A program made the position numbers and the translations under genes. Shown piece after piece: positions 1 to 7,257 of a stretch of DNA of 61,740 nucleotides; position 1 is the stretch's first letter, and the number at the start of each line of letters is the position of its first letter. Source of the DNA: an uncultured Ruminococcus sp. (lineage in GTDB: Bacteria; Bacillota; Clostridia; Oscillospirales; Ruminococcaceae); NCBI GenBank assembly GCA_910584195.1, contig CAJTYV010000020.1, forward strand, positions 1 to 61,740, written 5' to 3'. Below the pieces are notes generated by a model. The model was given only the letters and a program-made list of their open reading frames with translations. It did not search any database and was not told the origin of the DNA.

Positions 1-70
1 CTCCCAAATGCGTCAGAGCCTTTTCCACGCTTTTTAAATTTCCTGCATCATAATCCATGATTGCTATCAT
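1..70 (-). CDS. hisH: HisH, 5' end only (runs off the window)
   Basis: The first 23 codons read MIAIMDYDAGNLKSVEKALT and onward, the typical amino end of HisH, the glutaminase subunit of imidazole glycerol phosphate synthase (histidine biosynthesis). HisH releases ammonia from glutamine for HisF; the catalytic Cys/His/Glu lie outside the window. A ribosome site (CAGGAGAAT) precedes the ATG. Bases upstream of codon 9 come from the phage side of the left junction, so this start codon, leader and probably the promoter are phage-supplied. The rest of the gene is host DNA to the left. Confidence 0.85.
   Translation of the reverse strand, partial: MIAIMDYDAGNLKSVEKALTHLG
46..55. other. Left attachment core (attL)
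   Basis: The 10 bases CATCATAATC occur here and at 61686-61695. Joining the left flank of this copy to the right flank of the other recreates a native hisH start reading MIAIFDYDAGNLKS. This copy is therefore inferred to be the crossover site, inside hisH codons 6-9. The core is read from the sequence; the crossover itself is inferred. Confidence 0.75.
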
Positions 71-144
71 ATTCTCTATTCTCCTGTAGACAGGCGCCTT
101 TTGTTATTTTTAACTATTTTTCACTAATAGTACAGCGTCTGTTT

Positions 145-228
145 TGTTACATTTCATTATGTCTCGTTACATCTCGTCAAGCAGGATAATTCGTAAATAA
201 TTCGTAAGAGAAAAATTTTACGAATTAG
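145..228. other. Left integrase arm-site cluster
   Basis: The non-coding stretch between the integrase stop and hisH holds two GTTACAT copies (145-151, 166-172), two direct TTCGTAA copies (190-196, 201-207) and an inverted TTACGAA near 219. The pair of TTCGTAA repeats with its spacer, AATTCGTAAATAATTCGTAA, recurs intact at the right end (61598-61617). Such paired repeats are usual arm-type sites for tyrosine integrases and excisionases. No convincing gene lies in 71-224, though a hisH promoter must be here. Confidence 0.6.
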
Positions 229-1460
229 GATAACGCATCCGCTATCGCATTGATTTCGGCTAATTGCTGCTCATTTGGTTTCGCATCTACGTAATGATTC
301 ATGGTCGTGCTGATATTGCCATGTCCTAAAATAGACTGTAACGTTTTGGGCGGCAGCCCCTGCATATTCGTCGCAAATGTATGCCTGCATATATGAGGCT
401 CAAACTTACGAATCGGACAAGATGGATTTTCCAGATTATACCTTTTAATACAATTCTGCAAATATTCCTCTACATGACTGCGGACAATCGTCTTTCTGCT
501 TCGCGTAGCAAGAAACACGAACCCTTCATACGAATTGCCGCGTTCATCATAGCAGATCGGCTCCATATCCCCTTTCAGATATCTGTTTGTAAGAACCTCC
601 GTGAAACATTGATGTACACCGTCCGTCATCGGAATATACCGCATACCATTTGAGGTTTTCGGCTTAAGAACAACATGCTTGTGATTGATGCACTGAAGCT
701 GTTTTTCCACCTTTATCCTGCGATTCTCAAAATCCACGTTATCTATTGTCAGACCGCATAATTCAGACGCACGCAGTCCCGTCCAGAACAAAATATATAA
801 CATATGGTAGCAGTGCCGACTATGTGCATCCCTGGAACAGAAATCAAGAAACTTATTCATTTGATCAACCGGGATTGCTTCCATAACCTTACTGTCGCTT
901 CTGTCCGTAGTAATCCTCCGAAACGGATTTTTTGCAATGTAATCGTAATCAATAGCGTATTCAAACGAACGCTTAATCAAACTAATCTGACTTTGTATGG
1001 ATGAACCGCGATACTTTTTCTTCATATCAGAAAGCCACTCTTCGCAATGTTCCGGTTTTATCTTCCCAACTTCCATGTAACCAAGTCTATATTGCCTGAG
1101 AGCATTCACCGTTACGTTATATCCCATTTTCGTATTATGGCTAAGCTCTTTCCTATTATAAAGATGGTTAAGATATCTATCAACCACGTCAAGCAACGTA
1201 AGCTTCGCCCCATCAATGTCAATATCATTTGCAAGCAGCGCGTTTATCTCTGCCTCCCTTTCACGCAGACTCTTCCCCGACTTTTTCCCTTTCGGAACCT
1301 GATCCGTAGGTTCTAACCTATAAGAACTGACTACACGATTTTTTCCAAAGATATCCTTATATCGGTACTCATATCTCTTGGTTTTTGGATTGAAGAATTC
1401 ATTTTCCCGCAGTTTCTTCCTTGCAGGCTTGTTTTTTTCACTTGCCGTTTTATTCGCCAT
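225..1460 (-). CDS. int: Tyrosine site-specific integrase
   Basis: Integrates and excises the phage at hisH. The 411-aa protein has an amino-terminal DNA-binding region rich in basic residues, a SAM-like core-binding domain (around TLLDVVDRYLNHL) and a catalytic domain. The expected residues are visible: Arg in GLRASEL, the HxxR box in HICRHTFAT, and LGHGNISTTMNHYV with the nucleophile Tyr. It resembles Tn916/phage integrases of Bacillota. I prefer the start at MANKTASEK because GGAGGGC lies 8 bases upstream; a longer reading frame to 1505 lacks a ribosome site. The gene ends against the left arm sites. Confidence 0.95.
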   Translation of the reverse strand: MANKTASEKNKPARKKLRENEFFNPKTKRYEYRYKDIFGKNRVVSSYRLEPTDQVPKGKKSGKSLREREAEINALLANDIDIDGAKLTLLDVVDRYLNHLYNRKELSHNTKMGYNVTVNALRQYRLGYMEVGKIKPEHCEEWLSDMKKKYRGSSIQSQISLIKRSFEYAIDYDYIAKNPFRRITTDRSDSKVMEAIPVDQMNKFLDFCSRDAHSRHCYHMLYILFWTGLRASELCGLTIDNVDFENRRIKVEKQLQCINHKHVVLKPKTSNGMRYIPMTDGVHQCFTEVLTNRYLKGDMEPICYDERGNSYEGFVFLATRSRKTIVRSHVEEYLQNCIKRYNLENPSCPIRKFEPHICRHTFATNMQGLPPKTLQSILGHGNISTTMNHYVDAKPNEQQLAEINAIADALS

Positions 1461-1534
1461 ATTCTCAGCCCTCCACTTAGAAAGCGCCTCGAATGCGATT
1501 ATCATTATATCACATCAAAGACGCCTTGTCGATA

Positions 1535-1717
1535 TCATATCTGTCCAACTTTGTTTACATACTCCTCAAATGATTTCCTTTTCACTTTAATTACACGGCC
1601 AACGGTAAGATGGTATTTGCAGTCGTAATCTTCACGAATGATTTCACGTAACCGGTGTTGTCCGATTCCAAATAAACGGGACGTCTCTGTTATCGAGAGC
1701 AAAAGTTTTTCCTGCAT
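1535..1717 (-). CDS. xis: Excisionase-like helix-turn-helix protein
   Basis: A 60-aa protein (SITETSRLFGIGQHRLREIIRED, then a basic strand region IKVKRKSFEEYV) with the winged-helix layout of Tn916-type Xis and related excisionase-family proteins. Such proteins bend attachment-site DNA and steer the integrase toward excision. It sits directly upstream of int in the same direction behind a strong GGAGGTGA site. A small transcription regulator is possible, but the position favours excisionase. Confidence 0.75.
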   Translation of the reverse strand: MQEKLLLSITETSRLFGIGQHRLREIIREDYDCKYHLTVGRVIKVKRKSFEEYVNKVGQI

Positions 1718-1796
1718 CCTAAATCACCTCCATTCTGGATAAGATAATACCTGTCATAATCGTAACCTGAATACGGAAAATCAATGGAGAAAAATT

Positions 1797-1825
1797 AAAA
1801 TAGAATGTAGGGGATGCTAAGTCAA
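1797..1825 (-). promoter_or_regulatory. Candidate promoter for xis-int
   Basis: On the minus strand, TTGACT (1820-1825) and TATTTT (1797-1802) are 17 bases apart, ahead of xis. The 190-base gap 1718-1909 otherwise has only a 62-codon frame with no homology signal or ribosome site. Inferred from consensus only. Confidence 0.45.
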
Positions 1826-1835
1826 TAGCATAGAA

Positions 1836-1882
1836 ATGGTGCAGAAATAACATACAAGTCTCATACATTACTTCTACACCAT
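1836..1882. promoter_or_regulatory. Inverted repeat upstream of the xis-int promoter
   Basis: ATGGTGCAGAAATAAC (1836-1851) and TTACTTCTACACCAT (1868-1882) are imperfect inverted arms around a 16-base loop. Being just upstream of the candidate -35 box, the dyad could be an operator or a terminator-like hairpin ending lysis transcripts. Confidence 0.45.
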
Positions 1883-1909
1883 ATTTGCATTTTCTTATAT
1901 CAGCCAACG

Positions 1910-2122
1910 CTATTTTACATCGGGCGTTTTGTTGTACTGGGAAGAGCTGATTCCTAAAAGAACCCCTAGGAATGTATCAACTGCCGCAACGGTACCGACC
2001 ACCTGCTCTCCGCAGGGCAGCCCCCAGATCCCAGCCAGAGCAAAATATAACGTGCCGGCTGCCGGAAGAACATACTGTGCGATCCATTTCAGTGTGTCAT
2101 AGGTTTTGTTACTCATGTTCAT
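1910..2122 (-). CDS. Phage holin
   Basis: A 70-aa protein with two membrane segments, the first around WIAQYVLPAAGTLYFALAGIWG and the second around VVGTVAAVDTFLGVLLGISS, and a short polar tail. Sequence and size match small class II holins of Bacillota siphophages (r1t/LC3-like). It is expected to permeabilise the cell membrane so the endolysin (19.5-21.0 kb) reaches the wall. It follows the XhlA-like gene and has a good AAGGAGG site. Confidence 0.85.
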   Translation of the reverse strand: MNMSNKTYDTLKWIAQYVLPAAGTLYFALAGIWGLPCGEQVVGTVAAVDTFLGVLLGISSSQYNKTPDVK

Positions 2123-2136
2123 GATTTGCTTCCTCC

Positions 2137-2469
2137 TTAAAAACCAATCTGTTTAAAAATATAGCCGAGAACGATACCGATAACAGCGGTCACAGCATAA
2201 CCAACTACCTTCCGCCACATATCGCCGTCTCGATTTTCCAATGTTTCCAGCCGTCTTCCCTGAGAAACCTGTTCTTTCAACATATTTTCCATGTTCAAGG
2301 CAAGCTTCTCTACGGACGTGTTAATTGCGGCAAGCTGTTTTACATTTTCTTCAAGAACATCTATCCGACGATTCTGCCGCTTATCTTCGTCTTCCAGTCT
2401 TTTGTTTTCCGCCTCCATGCTTCTGCGAAATTCTTCATGTACTTCGCGAGAAATATAATCTCCATCCAT
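2137..2469 (-). CDS. XhlA-like lysis accessory protein
   Basis: A 110-aa protein made of a long charged coiled coil (residues ~10-85) followed by one carboxy-terminal membrane segment (VVGYAVTAVIGIVLGYIF). This is the XhlA/hemolysin layout found next to holins in Bacillus and clostridial phages, where it cooperates with the holin at the membrane. It lies 14 bases from the holin and 2 bases from the reverse transcriptase gene. Confidence 0.75.
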   Translation of the reverse strand: MDGDYISREVHEEFRRSMEAENKRLEDEDKRQNRRIDVLEENVKQLAAINTSVEKLALNMENMLKEQVSQGRRLETLENRDGDMWRKVVGYAVTAVIGIVLGYIFKQIGF

Positions 2470-2471
2470 AC

Positions 2472-3680
2472 CTATCCCTCCTTGTCTAATACGATCATCT
2501 TTTTCTTGATAATCATAATCTTTTTATCAAACAGCTCTTCATATAGGCTAATCAGATTCTTCCGTTGCTGCCTCGACAATAATTTATAAAAGCTGCCCAT
2601 CCAGCTGCGGAACATATTTTCCACATTCTCATATTGAATTTCTTCATCTCGAACTTTTACAGCCAACTTCTTCAATTTCCTCCTCATGGTTGTGACACGA
2701 GTCGGATTGATCCGCTTGATGATTTTGCCGTCCTTTGTAAGACTGTAGCGAATCTGTAAATATTTATAAGTACTGGATATTTTAACAATCCTAGTCTTCT
2801 TCGTGTTGATATGAATGCCAAGCTCTTTTGCAATCATGCAGATATTTTCCAGCAAATCTTGTAATTCTTCTTTGCTTGGGTTCATAATATACCAGTCATC
2901 CATATACCGCCCATAAAATTTTTGACTTCTCACATATTTCACATAATTGTCAATGCGATACGGATAATAGATGCCGATAATCTGAGACAGCTGGTCGCCA
3001 ATATTGACAGACTTGCACATCCATTTTTCGCCGGTCAACAGGCTTTTGGGAATATCCCGATAGTCAAGCTTGTTAAACGTATTCTCCATACAGGAAGCGT
3101 ATTCTTCTTCCGACATATAAGAAACGTCAATCTTGAACCCATCAAATATAAGAGTGAGCAACCAGTCGATAAATTCATCGTCATTAAACAGCTTAAGTAA
3201 CTCCCTCTTGGCTATCTCATGTATGATGTTGTCGTAGAACTTGGAAAAATCCCCGAATAGTATCCATCCCTCGTTACCGTATAGCTTGTAGTAACGGCGA
3301 AGATGAACCTCGAAACGATCTCTTTGATGCGAAATGCCTCGATCCTTGATGGAAGCGCCATTATCATAAATGATATGCTTACGGACTTCCGGGAGAAGAA
3401 CCTCATCGCATAAGACGTGCCGTACAATCCGGTCACGAATACGAATGCTCGTAATAGGCCTGACCCGGCCTCTTTCAGACAGCGAGAACTCCTCAGTCAG
3501 TCCATTTTGAAGTGTACGGTTGAGAAGGTCATCCTGTATGGCAATAAGATACCGCAGGAAGTTTATCATGAACTTCTGGGTAGTCTCCTTCCATTTGCTG
3601 CCCTTAATTGAGGCCTTGTAAGCCTTATACAAATTATTAGCGTCACAGACTATCTCCTCATACGTCATAAGATTATTCAC
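2472..3680 (-). CDS. DGR reverse transcriptase
   Basis: A 402-aa reverse transcriptase of the diversity-generating retroelement clade. Visible motifs: a fingers/palm block around GDFSKFYDNI, the clade signature IGDQLSQ (residues ~237-243), and the catalytic YMDD box in GRYMDDWYIM. It copies the template repeat RNA with errors at adenines, and the cDNA replaces the variable repeats. The template lies 100 bases upstream and Avd just beyond it, the usual avd-TR-RT order. The start is a GTG (or ATG four codons later) without a strong ribosome site. Insertion between tail and lysis genes is typical of phage DGRs. Confidence 0.95.
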   Translation of the reverse strand: MNNLMTYEEIVCDANNLYKAYKASIKGSKWKETTQKFMINFLRYLIAIQDDLLNRTLQNGLTEEFSLSERGRVRPITSIRIRDRIVRHVLCDEVLLPEVRKHIIYDNGASIKDRGISHQRDRFEVHLRRYYKLYGNEGWILFGDFSKFYDNIIHEIAKRELLKLFNDDEFIDWLLTLIFDGFKIDVSYMSEEEYASCMENTFNKLDYRDIPKSLLTGEKWMCKSVNIGDQLSQIIGIYYPYRIDNYVKYVRSQKFYGRYMDDWYIMNPSKEELQDLLENICMIAKELGIHINTKKTRIVKISSTYKYLQIRYSLTKDGKIIKRINPTRVTTMRRKLKKLAVKVRDEEIQYENVENMFRSWMGSFYKLLSRQQRKNLISLYEELFDKKIMIIKKKMIVLDKEG

Positions 3681-3721
3681 CGTTATAGCAATACTTACCG
3701 TAGTAAATTGCGTCCGGCTTT

Positions 3722-3777
3722 GCTATTTATCCTTGACGGAAAGGATAGCATCTCCTTCTCTGTTGGTTAGGCAGAGA
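3722..3777 (-). other. Hairpins at the 3' side of the template repeat
   Basis: Immediately beyond the template in the transcribed direction is a hairpin with 6-bp arms TCTCTG/CAGAGA (3757-3777). A second hairpin follows (arms around TATCCTT/AAGGATA, 3727-3747). Both would be part of the template RNA between avd and RT. In characterised DGRs this flank is a structured RNA needed for priming; that role here is inferred. Confidence 0.6.
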
Positions 3778-3779
3778 AT

Positions 3780-3868
3780 CCGGACGAACCCCATTAGAGT
3801 TCGACGCGTTGTTGTAGTTCGTATTGCCATTGTTGTTCACATTAGCAAAGTACGCCCCAGAGACAACG
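3780..3868 (-). repeat. DGR template repeat (TR)
   Basis: This 89-base non-coding segment aligns without gaps to 4933-5021 (VR1) and to 55076-55158 (VR2). By hand count VR1 differs at 17 positions and VR2 at 16, and every difference is at a template adenine on the coding (minus) strand. The template is rich in AAC and AAT codons, which adenine mutagenesis converts to many residues. The end bordering the constant GGGGTTCGTCCGG block changes from GGATTC here to GGTCTT in both variable repeats, matching the IMH*/IMH distinction of known DGRs. Confidence 0.95.
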
Positions 3869-3880
3869 CAAAATTAGATG

Positions 3881-4369
3881 CTACCCCTGTTGCACATATG
3901 ATTTGATTTTATTATCCCGCTGACGCCATTTCTTTATCAAACCGATTTCTCGGTCGATAGCTTTTACATACCTGCCATATACATTCAGGTCTACTTCAAA
4001 GGTTTCTACAACACGCTGCAGTTCCTTGACAATCTGCTCGCAGTTTACAATGGCTGAGGACTGATAACCTCTCCGCATTTCATATTCCCTCATGGTAGTC
4101 GGATAGATACTGTTGGCAGCTCTGACATTATTAGTCATGAGCGTCGCTAAATGATCTATTTCCTTCTTATGAGTCTGCATTAGATAACGGTATTTACTGA
4201 AATCCTCAACATCATCTTTCCCATATGCGTAACGAAGTTGTACAAAGTGCTCCAAATCCTTTACGCCGAAATTTCTCTGCATGAATTCCCGCAGCATATT
4301 ATGTAGTTCGATTGAGAACGTAATTGGTTCAAACTTTGATTCCGTCCTATCGCTTACCAAAACACTCAT
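3881..4369 (-). CDS. avd: Avd, DGR accessory protein
   Basis: A 162-aa, mostly helical basic protein immediately upstream of the template repeat. Avd proteins form a pentameric four-helix-bundle barrel that binds the reverse transcriptase and template RNA. The start is ATG at 4369 with AAGGAG 6 bases upstream, overlapping by one base the stop of the XkdX-like gene (TGATG), so the two are translationally coupled. Helix-rich sequence such as FSIELHNMLREFMQRNFG and the location are the grounds for the call. Confidence 0.75.
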   Translation of the reverse strand: MSVLVSDRTESKFEPITFSIELHNMLREFMQRNFGVKDLEHFVQLRYAYGKDDVEDFSKYRYLMQTHKKEIDHLATLMTNNVRAANSIYPTTMREYEMRRGYQSSAIVNCEQIVKELQRVVETFEVDLNVYGRYVKAIDREIGLIKKWRQRDNKIKSYVQQG

Positions 4370-4509
4370 CAGTACTCCTTGCCTACGATCTCCTGGAATT
4401 CCTCCTCGGTGATCCATCCCATCTTCACGGCATTACGGATGCGGGTTTCGTCCCACATTTTCATATCATAATAACGCTTTACTTTATGGTAATTCTTGCT
4501 ATGTTCCAT
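4369..4509 (-). CDS. XkdX-like small protein
   Basis: A 46-aa frame beginning MEHSKNYHKVKRYYDMKMWD and containing ITEEEFQEIVGKEY. This is the short XkdX pattern (aromatic/basic start, a Trp, then a helical ITxEEYxxI end) found after tail-fibre genes in Bacillus and clostridial phages. The function is unknown. Its stop overlaps the avd start. Confidence 0.8.
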   Translation of the reverse strand: MEHSKNYHKVKRYYDMKMWDETRIRNAVKMGWITEEEFQEIVGKEY

Positions 4510-4523
4510 GGTGATCCTCCTTC

Positions 4524-4832
4524 CTAAATTTCCACGCCAGCCATCATTGCGACATACTCGATGTCGGACTGCATTTTGATTTTCTCCAATTCGTCATCCG
4601 TAAGATCGCGAAGAACAAACCAATATTCCTCTCCAACCGGCATAACCTGAACCAATTCCATGTGTTCATGGGTTTCATTTTCATTGTCAACGCTGATAAC
4701 GACAGGGGAGCAATTACCTTCAAAAACTGCTACATCAATAGGAGCGGCCGAGATAAAGTTATTTCCGTTAATCCTCAGATCTTTAATCTCCGTTCCATCG
4801 GCAAGGGTGATCTCATAGATTCTTTCATCCAT
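4524..4832 (-). CDS. Conserved phage protein near the tail fibre
   Basis: A 102-aa protein with a beta-rich first part (YEITLADGTEIKDLRINGNNF) and a helical end (LTDDELEKIKMQSDIEYVAMM). I know similar small proteins between fibre and XkdX genes in Lachnospiraceae phages but no function. No membrane segment or signal peptide is visible. Confidence 0.6.
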   Translation of the reverse strand: MDERIYEITLADGTEIKDLRINGNNFISAAPIDVAVFEGNCSPVVISVDNENETHEHMELVQVMPVGEEYWFVLRDLTDDELEKIKMQSDIEYVAMMAGVEI

Positions 4833-4892
4833 TTTTCTATTCCTTTCTACGTTTTATCATACTTTTTTGTTACCTTCATACTGTTATTTAAG

Positions 4893-4907
4893 GGGGCACA
4901 AGGCCCC
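4893..4907 (-). other. DGR hairpin after variable repeat 1
   Basis: Coding-strand GGGGC-CTTGT-GCCCC, a perfect 5-bp stem just past the stop codon of target 1 and 25 bases beyond VR1. The hairpin after target 2 (55040-55054) has the same CTTGT loop on a different stem. A stem-loop in this position promotes retrohoming in the Bordetella phage DGR. Confidence 0.75.
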
Positions 4908-4915
4908 TGAATTAC

Positions 4916-5764
4916 CTAACCAATAGGGAAGACCGGACGAACCCCAATAGAGTTCGACGCGCCGCCGCAGACCGGATGGCCAACGTAGCTCACAAAAGCA
5001 AAGGACGCCCCAGAGACAACGTCTCTCAGCCATTGGTTGTGTGATCTGTTTACAATCAGCTGTGGACGCAATGCAAATAATGAAAGCTGCGTCTTATCAA
5101 TGGTGTAAATATAGGGTACCGTGGAACCATCCGAAGTGGGACTGAAATGCGGATGTCCATACATCATACACTCATTCGGCAGCTCAACAGTAGAATCGTA
5201 CCACGCTCCACCCGTGGGTTTTCCGTTCGTAACAGCATTCGTCAACAATTCCCTATGGGTGAGAACCATATCGCCAAATGCTGACGAGATTGTACTCTTA
5301 GCATTCGCAAGATTTGTCTTATACATAGCAGAATTGACGTATCCGCCTTCGGTCGTATTTGTAGCATTCATCTGCGCATTATACAGCGCTGTTTCCGGGA
5401 TGATCACCAAATGATGCCTGGTAAATGCCGTATCACCGCAGTTGTACCAGTAATCCATATCCGCAATCAGCCATTTCACACCGCCGATTGTCCAATAATC
5501 CCCGATAAACAGATCATCAAAACTTCCATTTTGAATTGCTGCTTTCTGAGCTGCCGTTACGGATGATCCCAAATTTTTACCCCTATATGTATTACGGTTG
5601 TCCAGATTTAATGCCGCATTCTCTTCTGCTTTCTGGATTACAGGCGCTTTCAAATCGTTGTAACTCACTGCTCTTGGTCCATTTGCTGTCTCGACAAGCA
5701 ACAGATCATTGGCACTCAGAGTCGTTGCCCGATCTAAATCTGTAATTTGTTTGGTAGTACCCAT
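4916..5764 (-). CDS. DGR target 1: variable tail protein with C-type-lectin-like end
   Basis: A 282-aa protein. The amino part (ITDLDRATTLSANDLLLVET, then coil) looks like a fibre attachment region. The rest is a compact domain of the type seen in many DGR targets, with IGDYWTIGGVKWLIADMD and a carboxy end WLRDVVSGASFAFVSYVG...GVRPVFPIG. The last 30 codons are VR1 (4933-5021). It follows the BppU-type fibre in the late operon with an AGGAGG site, so it is probably the receptor-binding tip whose surface is varied. Confidence 0.9.
   Translation of the reverse strand: MGTTKQITDLDRATTLSANDLLLVETANGPRAVSYNDLKAPVIQKAEENAALNLDNRNTYRGKNLGSSVTAAQKAAIQNGSFDDLFIGDYWTIGGVKWLIADMDYWYNCGDTAFTRHHLVIIPETALYNAQMNATNTTEGGYVNSAMYKTNLANAKSTISSAFGDMVLTHRELLTNAVTNGKPTGGAWYDSTVELPNECMMYGHPHFSPTSDGSTVPYIYTIDKTQLSLFALRPQLIVNRSHNQWLRDVVSGASFAFVSYVGHPVCGGASNSIGVRPVFPIG
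4933..5021 (-). repeat. DGR variable repeat 1 (VR1)
   Basis: The last codons of target 1, aligned to the template at 3780-3868. Template codons AAT/AAC have become TTT, AGC, TAC, GTT, CAT, GTC and GGC among others; all non-adenine positions are unchanged. The extended match on both sides fits cDNA replacement. Confidence 0.95.
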
Positions 5765-5775
5765 TGTGTATCCTC

Positions 5776-7251
5776 CTAATTTGCTAATATTATTTTGTAA
5801 CCATCACTTGTGACAAACTTATTGCCTTCACTGTCCACAAGGTAGGAATACGCAGAAAGTTCCTCCAATTCCTCAATTTTGGCCGTGAGAGAATTTATAG
5901 TTTTTCCTAATGTGGCCATCAGAGTATCCATCATCTGGTCAATACTGTCTTTATCGTAAGCCCCAATGTTTTCCGGCGTAATATTGACATAACCAGTCCT
6001 GTATTCCGTCTCCGCATCTCCCTTAACACCGGACAATAGCAATGCTCCGCCAAGTCTCTCGCTAATCTCTTTCGACAACTGATAATAATACTTCGCATTG
6101 TCAACACTTTCATTTTCACGATAATCTGTATCTCCAATTGCGTACGATTCAGCAGCCTTAGAATACTTCGCAGCCTGCTCCGAATAAAACTTTGCATTGT
6201 CGGTATCTTCACCTTCCCGACTAAAAATCTCAATTGCGAAACCATCGCTTGTTACGATTTCGTTACCGTCACCATCTCCTAAGACCGCCGTACTATCGCC
6301 AACTGCATAACTCTTAGCGAGCAGGCTGTAAATATCCGAGTTGTATTCGGAAGTTTTTGCGCTATACATAGAACCTTTGGATTGTTCCGAATAAAATTTT
6401 GCATTATCGGTATTCTCGCCAGCCCTATATCCCGCATCACCAACCGCATATGATTTTGAAGCTATGCTGTAGTCTTTTGATTCGACGGCTTTTACTCTTG
6501 CTATGTTTTCAGAATTAGCCGCATTGTCCTCAGAAATTTTTGCATTGGTTTCTGAAATACTTGCTGATGATGCTGAATTACTCGCATTTATCTCAGATGT
6601 TTTCGCATTGGTTTCTGATACTTTGGCATTTGAAGCTGACTTCGCTGCGTTGGTTTCAGAAGTTGCTGCTGATGATGCTGAATTACTCGCATTTGTGGCT
6701 GCTGTTTGAGCCGCATTCCTATAAGACAAGGCATTCGATTCTGAAATAGCGGCAGCAGAACGAGAAGCTGAGGCTTTGGCTGCTGCATCCAAGGATTCTT
6801 TCGCATATTCTATTGACGACTTTATTGTTTTCCACTCACTGGTAGAGGATATCATACTGCTTGAAATCGGATTTCGATCAATAATAATACCGATAGAACT
6901 GGATGCTGATACAGAAGTTCCGATTACAACCTCAACAATCGGACTTACTTCCCCGGATAACACAACCATCTGATATGTAATCTCAAAATATACAATCCGC
7001 CGTGTGGAATCACATCCAAGAGCCGGATTATACACAAATTTTCCATCCGGTTTTCTAAGTTTAATGTTGATGTCCGCATTTGATGGTATTGTATATGGCT
7101 GCCCGTCACTGAACAATTTAACGGCTAAGATTGGCAGTCCGTCATCGTACTGAACCACATGAACCTTCCGGCTAATCTGCCTGGAAACAAAATCAGCATA
7201 GGCAGTGTGAAGTATTTTTGTACTATCCGGTGTATAAATTGATACACCCAT
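5776..7251 (-). CDS. Baseplate/fibre protein with BppU-like head and Ala/Ser coiled repeats
   Basis: A 491-aa protein. Residues 1-130 resemble the BppU amino-terminal domain of Lactococcus-type baseplates (ILAVKLFSDGQPYTIPSNADINIKLRKPDG). A long Ala/Ser/Asn heptad region (SNSASSAATSETNAAKSAS) forms a trimeric stalk. Three blocks of the type SYAVGD...ENTDNAKFYSEQ follow, then a short coil. It links the baseplate (tail spike upstream) to the variable tip encoded immediately downstream. The repeats make plus-strand Ala/Leu-rich shadow frames that are not genes. Confidence 0.85.
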   Translation of the reverse strand: MGVSIYTPDSTKILHTAYADFVSRQISRKVHVVQYDDGLPILAVKLFSDGQPYTIPSNADINIKLRKPDGKFVYNPALGCDSTRRIVYFEITYQMVVLSGEVSPIVEVVIGTSVSASSSIGIIIDRNPISSSMISSTSEWKTIKSSIEYAKESLDAAAKASASRSAAAISESNALSYRNAAQTAATNASNSASSAATSETNAAKSASNAKVSETNAKTSEINASNSASSASISETNAKISEDNAANSENIARVKAVESKDYSIASKSYAVGDAGYRAGENTDNAKFYSEQSKGSMYSAKTSEYNSDIYSLLAKSYAVGDSTAVLGDGDGNEIVTSDGFAIEIFSREGEDTDNAKFYSEQAAKYSKAAESYAIGDTDYRENESVDNAKYYYQLSKEISERLGGALLLSGVKGDAETEYRTGYVNITPENIGAYDKDSIDQMMDTLMATLGKTINSLTAKIEELEELSAYSYLVDSEGNKFVTSDGYKIILAN

Positions 7252-7257
7252 AAAATA

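Noticed and set aside
1719..1907. 62-codon minus-strand frame between holin and excisionase
   Set aside because: No ribosome site or family pattern, and it overlaps the inverted repeat and the candidate promoter.
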